Of a stretch of 64,000 nt of DNA, positions 25,602 to 32,368 are shown one piece after another (position 1 is the first letter of the stretch; each line of letters starts with the position of its first letter). The notes under the pieces were generated by a model. That model ran no database searches. It was not told the origin of the DNA and saw nothing but the letters and a program-made list of their open reading frames with translations. Source of the DNA: Calothrix sp. HK-06 (GTDB lineage: Bacteria; Cyanobacteriota; Cyanobacteriia; Cyanobacteriales; Nostocaceae); the NCBI RefSeq assembly GCF_001904745.1, contig NZ_MRCD01000033.1, positions 1 to 64,000 of the forward strand, written 5' to 3'. The position numbers were made by a program, and so were the translations under genes.

Positions 25602-26087
25602 ATGGCTGGTAGACCTGCTGCTCGTGTTGGAGATATGACCGCTCATGGTAGTCCCTTGTCTATTGGACCCGGTAGCATGAATGTAATGATTGGCAAAAAA
25701 CCAGCTTGGCGAGGAATTTCCGCAGCACAAGCAGTTTCTCTAGCACAAACTTTTACTAAAGGAATGGAAGATATTGGTAAAGCGCAATTAAAAGTAACTG
25801 TTGCTGCTGGAACACCTGCGGCGCCTGCGGCAGTTGAAAATCTTGCCAAAACCATCGCTGAGGCTGCTTCCAACATGGCAAAGGTAATGGCTAGTTTTGC
25901 TGCGGATATTCATACTTGTCCAGTTGTTAAAGTAGCAGTTCCTGATGGCGCCGGTGTAGTTATTGATGGTAGTCAAACAGTTTTAATTAATGGTCTTCCA
26001 GCTTGCCGTATGGGCGATACTATTCAGGAAACTACTTGTGTAAACAAAATAGCAGTTGGCGAATTTAATGTGATGGTTGGCGGATAG
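25602..26087 (+). CDS. PAAR spike-tip protein with helical insertion
   Basis: 161 aa. PAAR-type repeats at both ends: RPAARVGDMTAHGSPLSIGP with VMIGKKPAWR at the N-terminus, and VVIDGSQTVLINGLPACRMG plus INxxAVGEFNVMVGG-like sequence at the C-terminus. HTCP near residue 106 and TTC near 147 with conserved His/Cys are the usual zinc-binding set. Residues ~38-104 are an Ala-rich helical stretch (MEDIGKAQLKVTVAAGTPAA, ENLAKTIAEAASNMAKVMAS) that splits the PAAR core. PAAR proteins sharpen the VgrG tip. Coupled to the spike gene, 26 bp away. Confidence 0.88.
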   Translation: MAGRPAARVGDMTAHGSPLSIGPGSMNVMIGKKPAWRGISAAQAVSLAQTFTKGMEDIGKAQLKVTVAAGTPAAPAAVENLAKTIAEAASNMAKVMASFAADIHTCPVVKVAVPDGAGVVIDGSQTVLINGLPACRMGDTIQETTCVNKIAVGEFNVMVGG

Positions 26088-26121
26088 AGTCGAGAAGCAT
26101 AAAATCAATTTAATTAATTAT

Positions 26122-26187
26122 CTTGTGGGGTGGGCATCCTTGCCCGCCTCTAGATGTTAGAACGGGCGAGGACGCCCATTCCACAAG
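26122..26187. repeat. CTTGTGG...CCACAAG palindromic repeat
   Basis: Imperfect inverted repeat: CTTGTGGGGTGGGCATCCTT pairs with the complement of GAGGACGCCCATTCCACAAG around a short loop. A related element lies at 53315-53362. It is a typical cyanobacterial extragenic palindrome and may also act as a partial terminator between the PAAR and gp25 genes. Confidence 0.65.
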
Positions 26188-26297
26188 AATATTGTAAACA
26201 CAATATTTTTAGACCTTTGGCGAATATTTTTATATCTCTAGTCCCGATATCTTAGATAAAGTAAATCAGCTAAACATCTTTATTGAGGGCTGTCACG

Positions 26298-26765
26298 ATG
26301 CCAGATGCAGTTGATGGTCAACAGCACAACTATTTAGGAAGTGGTTGGGCTTTTCCTATGCGCTCAAGTGTACAGGGAGGGTTACAGCTATCGAAAGAAG
26401 CAAAAAAAGTTGAAGAATCTATTTGGATTATCCTGCGTACAGGAATTGGCGAACGGGTGTATCGTCCAGATTTTGGTTCGCGTTTGGCAGAACTTGCTTT
26501 TGCCCCAATGAATAGCGAAACCTTAATGCAAGCTCGTCTTTATGTTTTAGAAGCATTAGAGGTTTGGGAACCGCGAATTACTATCGAACAAATCATAATT
26601 GAACCCTACCCTGTAACAGGTATTGATAAAAGCGTAGGTAATTCTTACTCAATAAAGGGTGGAGAAGGTAGGTTGGATATTATGATTTATTATCGTCTCA
26701 AAGACCAACCTGATATTTACAGCTTTGTTTATCCATATTATTTAGCTTCGGCAACACAAGAATAA
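26298..26765 (+). CDS. Baseplate wedge protein, GPW/gp25 family
   Basis: 155 aa from the ATG chosen; a TTG at 26283 would add five residues. The gp25 domain is clear: WAFPMRSSVQGGLQLS, EESIWIILRTGIGERVYRPD, FGSRLAELAFAPMNSET and a C-terminal strand YRLKDQPDIYSFVYPYYL. gp25 proteins nucleate sheath assembly on the baseplate through the EPR-like motif region (YRPDFG here). It starts the baseplate set gp25-J-I, in the order usual for contractile tails. Confidence 0.9.
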   Translation: MPDAVDGQQHNYLGSGWAFPMRSSVQGGLQLSKEAKKVEESIWIILRTGIGERVYRPDFGSRLAELAFAPMNSETLMQARLYVLEALEVWEPRITIEQIIIEPYPVTGIDKSVGNSYSIKGGEGRLDIMIYYRLKDQPDIYSFVYPYYLASATQE

Positions 26766-26808
26766 TTCAAAATCTATTCATATACGAAGTAAAATCTAAA
26801 ATATTGTT

Positions 26809-29004
26809 GTGGAATTTAACTTTTTAACAAAATTACCTAATTCTAATCTGGATGACCGTGCGTTTGATGATTTGGTCGAGGAGTGTATCCAGCGTATTCC
26901 TCGTTACTGTCCAGAGTGGACAGACCATAATCTCAGTGACCCAGGAATTACTTTTATTGAGGTGTTCGCTTGGTTAACTGACCAGATGCTACTTCGGTTT
27001 AACCAAGTTCCTCGTAAAAATTATGTTGCGTTCTTGGAGTTACTGGGAGTTAAACTACAACCTCCAGCACCAGCACAAACAGATTTAACGTTTTATCTAA
27101 CAACAGATTTACCTGAGACTCATAGAATTGAAGCAGGGGTAGAAGTTGCTACTTTACGAACAGAAACAACAGAGGCTATTGTTTTTAGCACTGACCGTCC
27201 TCTTATTATTGGTAAACCTCAACTGCGTCACTTTTTAACTGCACAAACAGCAGAAGATACACCAGTTGCTTTTCGCGATAGGTTTACTAACCAATGGACT
27301 CGTAGTAATAATGGTCAGTGGGAAGGTAGAGAGCAAGCGCTTTTTGAAGATACCCCCCAACCAGGAAACTGTTTTTACCTTGTATTAGAACCAGAAGATT
27401 TATTAGATGGAAATGTTCTAGCAATTTCGCTTTTCGGCGCCGCTGCTACACCTACTGGTATTAATCCGAATAATCCTCCGCGAAGTTGGGAAGCTTGGGA
27501 TGGGCGCCAATGGCAACCTGTATTATTACGACCAAGTGATGATGCAACGCGCGGTTTTAGTTTTTATGAAATTGCTCAACAAGGAAGTAACCCAACCCAA
27601 GGAACTGAGGTAATTTTACATTTACCAGAAACTTTTCCTGTACAGAGTTTCACTAGTTATCGCGGTCGCTGGTTGCGTTGTGTTTATACTGTTCCAGAGT
27701 CAAATCAATCAGGATTTAGTAGTTCTCCTCGAATTATTGGGTTAGGTGTGCGCGCGATTGGTGGTACTGTCAGAGCTAGCCAAAGTTATCTAATTGAAAA
27801 TGAACGTTTGGGTATTAGCGATGGTACACCTGGTCAAACTTTTCAAATTCTAGGAACACCGATTTTAGCAAGGAGAGAGAATGAATATATTTTAGTAACT
27901 CCTCCTGGTGGTTTACCTCAAACTTGGAAGGAAGTTTCAGATTTTGCTGACTCTAGACCAGAAGACCTTCACTATACTATTGATTCTCTTACTGGGATAG
28001 TTCAATTTGGTCCATTAATTCGGGAACCTGACCAACTACGAAATAAAACCCGTATCCGTGGCAAAATTCAACAACCAACAGTAGAAGATACACAGGTGCA
28101 AATTCGTGATACGGAGTTACAAGGGTTGGAATATCAGTATGGCGCAGTACCACCACGCGGCGCCGAAATTAAGATAGTAGCTTATCGTACAGGTGGCGGG
28201 CGCGAAGGCAATGTTCAAAAAGACACTCTTAAGTTTCTTAAAGCAGCCGTTCCATATGTTGAAAGTGTAGTTAATCATAAACCAGCAATTAATGGCGCCG
28301 ATGCTCAATCTTTAGAGCAAGCTGTTTTGAAAGCACCGCAAATTTTACGCACTCGTGACAGAGCTATTACCTGCGAAGATTTTGAAGTGTTGGCACAAAA
28401 AGCTGGGGATGGGGCAGTTGCCAGAGTTCGTTGTCTGCCAGCTAACGCGATGAGCAGCGCCGGAACAGTGCGTTTAATCCTTGTCCCGCAAGCAAATACA
28501 GATGCAATTACTCAAGGTGAGGGTATATCACCAAATTTATTCACCTTACAATCATCGCTCCGTCAACAAGTTTTAAGTTACCTAGACGAAAGGCGAATAT
28601 TAGGAGTGCAAGTCCAACTTCAAGAAGCAGAATTTGTTGGTGTTTCTGTTCAAGCAGAAGTTGCTTTAGAACCAGCCTATAACAATCCCTTCGCGCGTCA
28701 GGAAATTTTAATGAATATGCGAGTCGGGTTGTATAAATATCTTAATCCCTTAACTGGTGGAATTGATGGAAATGGCTGGCCTTTTGGTAGACCAGTTTAC
28801 ACCTCAGATATTATCGCCCTGCTGCAAAAAATGCCAGGTGTGTATTATCTAGGAACAGTGTTGTTATTTGCAATACGTAAGCAAGACGGTATATGGACTC
28901 GTCAATCGGCGCCGGAACAAGTTATAGACCCAGGTTCGTTAGGATTAATTTCCTCCTGGGCAGATAATCGCCTTCGTTCTAGCCATGTAATTAATATTAT
29001 TTAA
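26809..29004 (+). CDS. Baseplate J-like protein (gp6-like wedge)
   Basis: 731 aa from GTG. N-terminal conserved eCIS segment (CPEWTDHNLSDPGITFIEVF, AWLTDQMLLRFNQVPRKNY), a long variable middle with β-rich insertions (~150-430), then the baseplate_J core (VVNHKPAINGADAQSLEQAV, RTRDRAITCEDFEVLAQKAG, RVGLYKYLNPLTGGIDGNGW). It forms the baseplate wedge ring that triggers contraction. The stop is five bases before the next start, indicating a tight operon. Long for phage gpJ but usual for eCIS Cis11-type proteins. Confidence 0.92.
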   Translation: MEFNFLTKLPNSNLDDRAFDDLVEECIQRIPRYCPEWTDHNLSDPGITFIEVFAWLTDQMLLRFNQVPRKNYVAFLELLGVKLQPPAPAQTDLTFYLTTDLPETHRIEAGVEVATLRTETTEAIVFSTDRPLIIGKPQLRHFLTAQTAEDTPVAFRDRFTNQWTRSNNGQWEGREQALFEDTPQPGNCFYLVLEPEDLLDGNVLAISLFGAAATPTGINPNNPPRSWEAWDGRQWQPVLLRPSDDATRGFSFYEIAQQGSNPTQGTEVILHLPETFPVQSFTSYRGRWLRCVYTVPESNQSGFSSSPRIIGLGVRAIGGTVRASQSYLIENERLGISDGTPGQTFQILGTPILARRENEYILVTPPGGLPQTWKEVSDFADSRPEDLHYTIDSLTGIVQFGPLIREPDQLRNKTRIRGKIQQPTVEDTQVQIRDTELQGLEYQYGAVPPRGAEIKIVAYRTGGGREGNVQKDTLKFLKAAVPYVESVVNHKPAINGADAQSLEQAVLKAPQILRTRDRAITCEDFEVLAQKAGDGAVARVRCLPANAMSSAGTVRLILVPQANTDAITQGEGISPNLFTLQSSLRQQVLSYLDERRILGVQVQLQEAEFVGVSVQAEVALEPAYNNPFARQEILMNMRVGLYKYLNPLTGGIDGNGWPFGRPVYTSDIIALLQKMPGVYYLGTVLLFAIRKQDGIWTRQSAPEQVIDPGSLGLISSWADNRLRSSHVINII

Positions 29005-29008
29005 TATT

Positions 29009-30043
29009 ATGGTTCAAATTCGCTCTGCCCCTGCTATTAGTTTGCTATTAACCCCGATGCGAATCCCTGAAGCTGTGCCATCAGCAGGTTTCGCATTCGC
29101 TAACCAAGAAAACACGAATGAAGTAACTGGCACTAGTTTACTATTACATCCAGGCGAACCCAGCGAGTTGATAGTTCAAATTAAGAACTTGACACAGCGG
29201 AACTTGCAGCTTGAATTAATGGTGGAGGGTGATTTTCCAAGTGAATGGTGTTGGGTTGGGACGGAAGGTAAAGAAATTCGAGCGGGGGAACAAATGGATG
29301 CTGTACTTTACTTTCAGGTTCCCGATACTTTTTTTGAAAGTCAAGAAGCAATTACTCCAGAGAAACAAGAACAGTTACGACTAAATTTTAATAACTGTCA
29401 GGTATTAGCGTATACAGACCGAGGTAGCGAGCAAGAACAAATTAAGGAAGCAAATTTTAATTTGTATATACGTCCTTGGTCTGCGTATATGGACTTCTTG
29501 CCTGTTTTATATCGGGAAGTAGACTTTATCGGTCGCTTCATGAAAATATTTGAACAAGCTTATCAACCAGCAATAGATAGCTATGCTGTGATGTGGGCTA
29601 ATCTTGACCCCTTAACGGCACCGCGCGCGTTGTTACCATTTTTAGCGCATTGGGTGGGGTGGCCTGTAGAATCTATATGGAATTTGCCGCAACAACGGCG
29701 TTTAATTCGTCGCGCGGTAGAAATATATCGTTGGCGAGGTACTCGTAAAGGTTTGCGTCTTTACCTGCATTTATATACAGGTTTACCTTTAGATGAACAC
29801 TTACCAAATGAAGCAGATAAACACATTAGTATTACAGAACCTTTTGGAGACGGTTTTACTTTAGGAGAAGCAGAACTTGGAGAAGCAGTATTAGGAGGAG
29901 GACAAGCTTATCATTTTGTAGTTCGCTTGCGTCCCGACCGTATAAATAGTGTTAGTGAGCAATTAATAAGACGTATAATCGACCAAGAAAAACCAGCATT
30001 TTGCACTTACGAATTATTTATTGATAATCCTATAATAATCTAA
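29009..30043 (+). CDS. Phage tail protein I-like baseplate protein with Ig-like N-terminal domain
   Basis: 344 aa. The C-terminal part matches tail protein I (FLPVLYREVDFIGRFMKIFE, LTAPRALLPFLAHWVGWPVE, RRAVEIYRWRGTRKGLRLYL). The first ~150 residues instead form a β-rich Ig/NEW3-like domain (PGEPSELIVQIKNLTQRNLQ, FPSEWCWVGTEGKEIRAGEQ). In the Anabaena thylakoid-anchored CIS, extensions of baseplate and fibre proteins mediate membrane attachment. This extra domain could play that part, which is inference. Similar Ig-like domains occur in the two membrane proteins at 55758-60286. Confidence 0.87.
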   Translation: MVQIRSAPAISLLLTPMRIPEAVPSAGFAFANQENTNEVTGTSLLLHPGEPSELIVQIKNLTQRNLQLELMVEGDFPSEWCWVGTEGKEIRAGEQMDAVLYFQVPDTFFESQEAITPEKQEQLRLNFNNCQVLAYTDRGSEQEQIKEANFNLYIRPWSAYMDFLPVLYREVDFIGRFMKIFEQAYQPAIDSYAVMWANLDPLTAPRALLPFLAHWVGWPVESIWNLPQQRRLIRRAVEIYRWRGTRKGLRLYLHLYTGLPLDEHLPNEADKHISITEPFGDGFTLGEAELGEAVLGGGQAYHFVVRLRPDRINSVSEQLIRRIIDQEKPAFCTYELFIDNPIII

Positions 30044-30050
30044 AATTTCT

Positions 30051-31250
30051 ATGTCTCACCCTTTTCCAACACCACCAATTACACCCTTTGAACGCCTCCA
30101 AGCTGCTGACGGACTATTAATAAATGCTATTCGCTGGCGTAAAGCTCATGACTATCATCGCTTACGACAAAACGCTCACTATCAATCATTAAACCAACCA
30201 GGTATTGTTTGCGGTTTAGGAGTGCGCGTCATACCCGCACCTAGAAATATAGAAGCTCAATTTCGAGACAACCATTGGGTGCAAATTCAACCAGGTATAG
30301 CAATAGATTTATTAGGTAATTTAATAGTTGTTCCTGAAACGTTTCCATTCCGTATAGCCACAGAAGCGCGCGGCTCAGATGCCGTACTTGTATATTTAGT
30401 TGCCAGTTATGTAGACCCAGATGAACTACGACGTTCTTCTCAAAAAGATGTAGTGCAAGAAACATTTCGGATTGATGAAAAAAGCACTGTGCCTAATAGC
30501 TCAGAAATAGAATTATGTCGAGTACTTTTACAACCAGGTGAAGTTAGAATTACGGCGCCTGATGATGTTTTTTTTCCTGGTTATAACAATATTGATTTAC
30601 GTTATCGGCATCAAGCACAATCTCGACCTCAAGCACTTGTCCGGATGGCACAGGTAAATAGTAATGATAAAGAATGCGCGCGGAGCTTTTTCAATCTATC
30701 TTACTTATTACAATCTGTAGAATCATTATATCCATCATTACGAGGAAATGAAGAAGTCGGGCAAGTTACTTTCAGTGAAAATCTTCAAGAATATGATTTA
30801 CTTTATCTAACAGGTAAGCAAGCATTAACTTTGAATGGTAATGAATTTGAGAACCTTAAAAATTATTTAAATTTAGGTGGAGTTTTATTAGTTGATGCCC
30901 CCTTAGATGGAAATGCGCTGGTTGAAAGTATCAATAATTTAGCCCAGCAATTAGAATCTCCTTTGCGACCATTAGAAGAATGGCGCCGAGACCACCCTTT
31001 AAGAACAAAACCCTTTTTATTTGCAGCTTTGCCAATTGTTAATCAACAACAAATTCAAATATTAACAAATGGAGGAATTATTTTAGTGAGTGGCGATATA
31101 GCATCTGCATGGGGGCTGGATAATAAATTAAGTTTACCTCGATTAACTATTCGCACAGCACAGGAATTAGGAATTAATATTTTGCAATACGCTTGGAAGC
31201 GGCGCCAGTTTATTGGCTTGCAACAAGAGGATATTTCTGGACAATGGTAA
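30051..31250 (+). CDS. CIS-associated DUF4159-like protein
   Basis: 399 aa. The N-terminal ~180 residues are a conserved cyanobacterial CIS-associated region (FERLQAADGLLINAIRWRKA, IQPGIAIDLLGNLIVVPE). The C-terminal ~190 residues resemble DUF4159 (QEYDLLYLTGKQALTLNGNE, LKNYLNLGGVLLVDAPLDGN), a flavodoxin/GATase-like fold without an obvious active site. It is the last gene of the plus-strand CIS operon, eight bases after tail protein I, so it is likely a baseplate or fibre-side accessory. Function not established. Confidence 0.7.
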   Translation: MSHPFPTPPITPFERLQAADGLLINAIRWRKAHDYHRLRQNAHYQSLNQPGIVCGLGVRVIPAPRNIEAQFRDNHWVQIQPGIAIDLLGNLIVVPETFPFRIATEARGSDAVLVYLVASYVDPDELRRSSQKDVVQETFRIDEKSTVPNSSEIELCRVLLQPGEVRITAPDDVFFPGYNNIDLRYRHQAQSRPQALVRMAQVNSNDKECARSFFNLSYLLQSVESLYPSLRGNEEVGQVTFSENLQEYDLLYLTGKQALTLNGNEFENLKNYLNLGGVLLVDAPLDGNALVESINNLAQQLESPLRPLEEWRRDHPLRTKPFLFAALPIVNQQQIQILTNGGIILVSGDIASAWGLDNKLSLPRLTIRTAQELGINILQYAWKRRQFIGLQQEDISGQW

Positions 31251-31316
31251 CCCACAATACAGTTACTCCACAGCGTAAGCGGCAACAAATTTGTCTTGCT
31301 TGAAGATTAATTGAGA

Positions 31317-31562
31317 CTATACTTCGCTCTTGACCAAGTTCAACAGCTTACCCTGAACAGATTCCAAAATAAAATCTCGGATGTAATTACTGGCATTGAG
31401 AATTTCCACGCCAATCAGATCTCCGGCTGCATTCAGTTCAGCAGTGACATTTGGACTAATTTCAATACTTGCTGATTCTGGCTCTTCGGAGATTAACAGG
31501 TGAAGAATATCCTCTTCTTTGAAGTAATTCATTTGTGGCAATTGTTGCTTGAAGTCAGACAT
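31317..31562 (-). CDS. DUF2283 small protein
   Basis: 81 aa. DUF2283 pattern: MNYFKEEDILHLLISEEPES, SIEISPNVTAELNAAGDLIG and VEILNAS. These small proteins are usually paired with a DUF4258-like partner, as here, where the two genes overlap by 8 bp. Such pairs behave like toxin-antitoxin-type or stress modules, but no activity is proven. Lies between the CIS operon and the cargo genes. Confidence 0.8.
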   Translation of the reverse strand: MSDFKQQLPQMNYFKEEDILHLLISEEPESASIEISPNVTAELNAAGDLIGVEILNASNYIRDFILESVQGKLLNLVKSEV

Positions 31563-31830
31563 TTGTAATAAACCGTCCAGTTTTTACACGAAATCGAATT
31601 TGTTGTCGAGTTGTGGCGTGAATTGTAATAGGTGTAATCGTGTTTTCACCTTGTTCGTAGGGAATTAAAACTAGCTGTTCACCATGTTTTCCAACTACAA
31701 CCACCCGATCTGTTTCTACATCATAATATCGTTCGCTGGAGAAGCGTAGGATATTTTCAATTAGATCAAGATCAAAACCTCTTTGGGTTGCACGGTAACG
31801 AAGATAGGATGTCCAGTTAATCTCAGGCAT
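31555..31830 (-). CDS. DUF4258-like small protein
   Basis: 91 aa. INWTSYLRYRATQRGFDLDL, then ILRFSSERYYDVETDRVVVV and IHATTRQQIRFRVKTGRF give the pattern of DUF4258/BrnT-like small proteins encoded before DUF2283. Overlap of 8 bp with the DUF2283 gene. It may be the toxin-like member of the pair. No GGCGCC site lies in either gene. Confidence 0.65.
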   Translation of the reverse strand: MPEINWTSYLRYRATQRGFDLDLIENILRFSSERYYDVETDRVVVVGKHGEQLVLIPYEQGENTITPITIHATTRQQIRFRVKTGRFITNV

Positions 31831-32049
31831 GGTTCATGATTAGCGGTTGTTGTCACCCATTATTATTCCTGCGCGAACCCCTATGTTTCCCCTACCAGCA
31901 TACCTTATCTGGCTGGAAACCGCTATATGCAAGGAAGACTAATTTGGGACGAGAGCAAAAAATTGGTAAATTTGCCCAAGTATCCATTTACGTCAGTTAA
32001 GCTAGAGCAAATTTGCTCCACCAGCTAGTTTTTAGATAAAAAGCTTTCG

Positions 32050-32352
32050 TTATTCCTTACGAAGGTAAGCCCAAGTCATAAGACTTTGATCTTTAAGCGA
32101 TTGAGGCTTATCAAGCCTGATTGTGTTAATCTGTACATCGTGTTCTGGAAAATCAGCCATTACTTCTGAAGCTACACATTCCATAGATTCTTGATCATTT
32201 TCAGAAGGTTCGCCATCAAAGTAGCATTTGATGTTAATGCTTGATTCATCCCAACTACAGGTCACGCCACGCAAAAAGGCTGAAACTTCGCCAAGTAAAG
32301 CTCTTTGAATGGACAATAATACTCTTGGTCTAAGAATTTGAGATTCATTCAT
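32050..32352 (-). CDS. Probable immunity protein for the Ntox50-like toxin
   Basis: 100 aa. Helix-strand layout with SIQRALLGEVSAFLRGVTCS, INIKCYFDGEPSENDQESME and VASEVMADFPEHDVQINTIR. It resembles an unnamed ~100-residue family often found right after polymorphic toxin genes. It starts 16 bp after the stop of the 993-aa toxin on the same strand, the classic place for a cognate immunity gene. No signal peptide, so it would protect the cytosol. The assignment rests on position and size, not on a named family. Confidence 0.7.
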   Translation of the reverse strand: MNESQILRPRVLLSIQRALLGEVSAFLRGVTCSWDESSINIKCYFDGEPSENDQESMECVASEVMADFPEHDVQINTIRLDKPQSLKDQSLMTWAYLRKE

Positions 32353-32368
32353 ATTTATTCATTAAGAT

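Noticed and set aside
19382-26087. Type VI secretion system (because of Hcp- and VgrG-like proteins)
   Set aside because: No TssJ, TssL, TssM, TssK or ClpV genes; the tube, spike and baseplate proteins fit eCIS families better.
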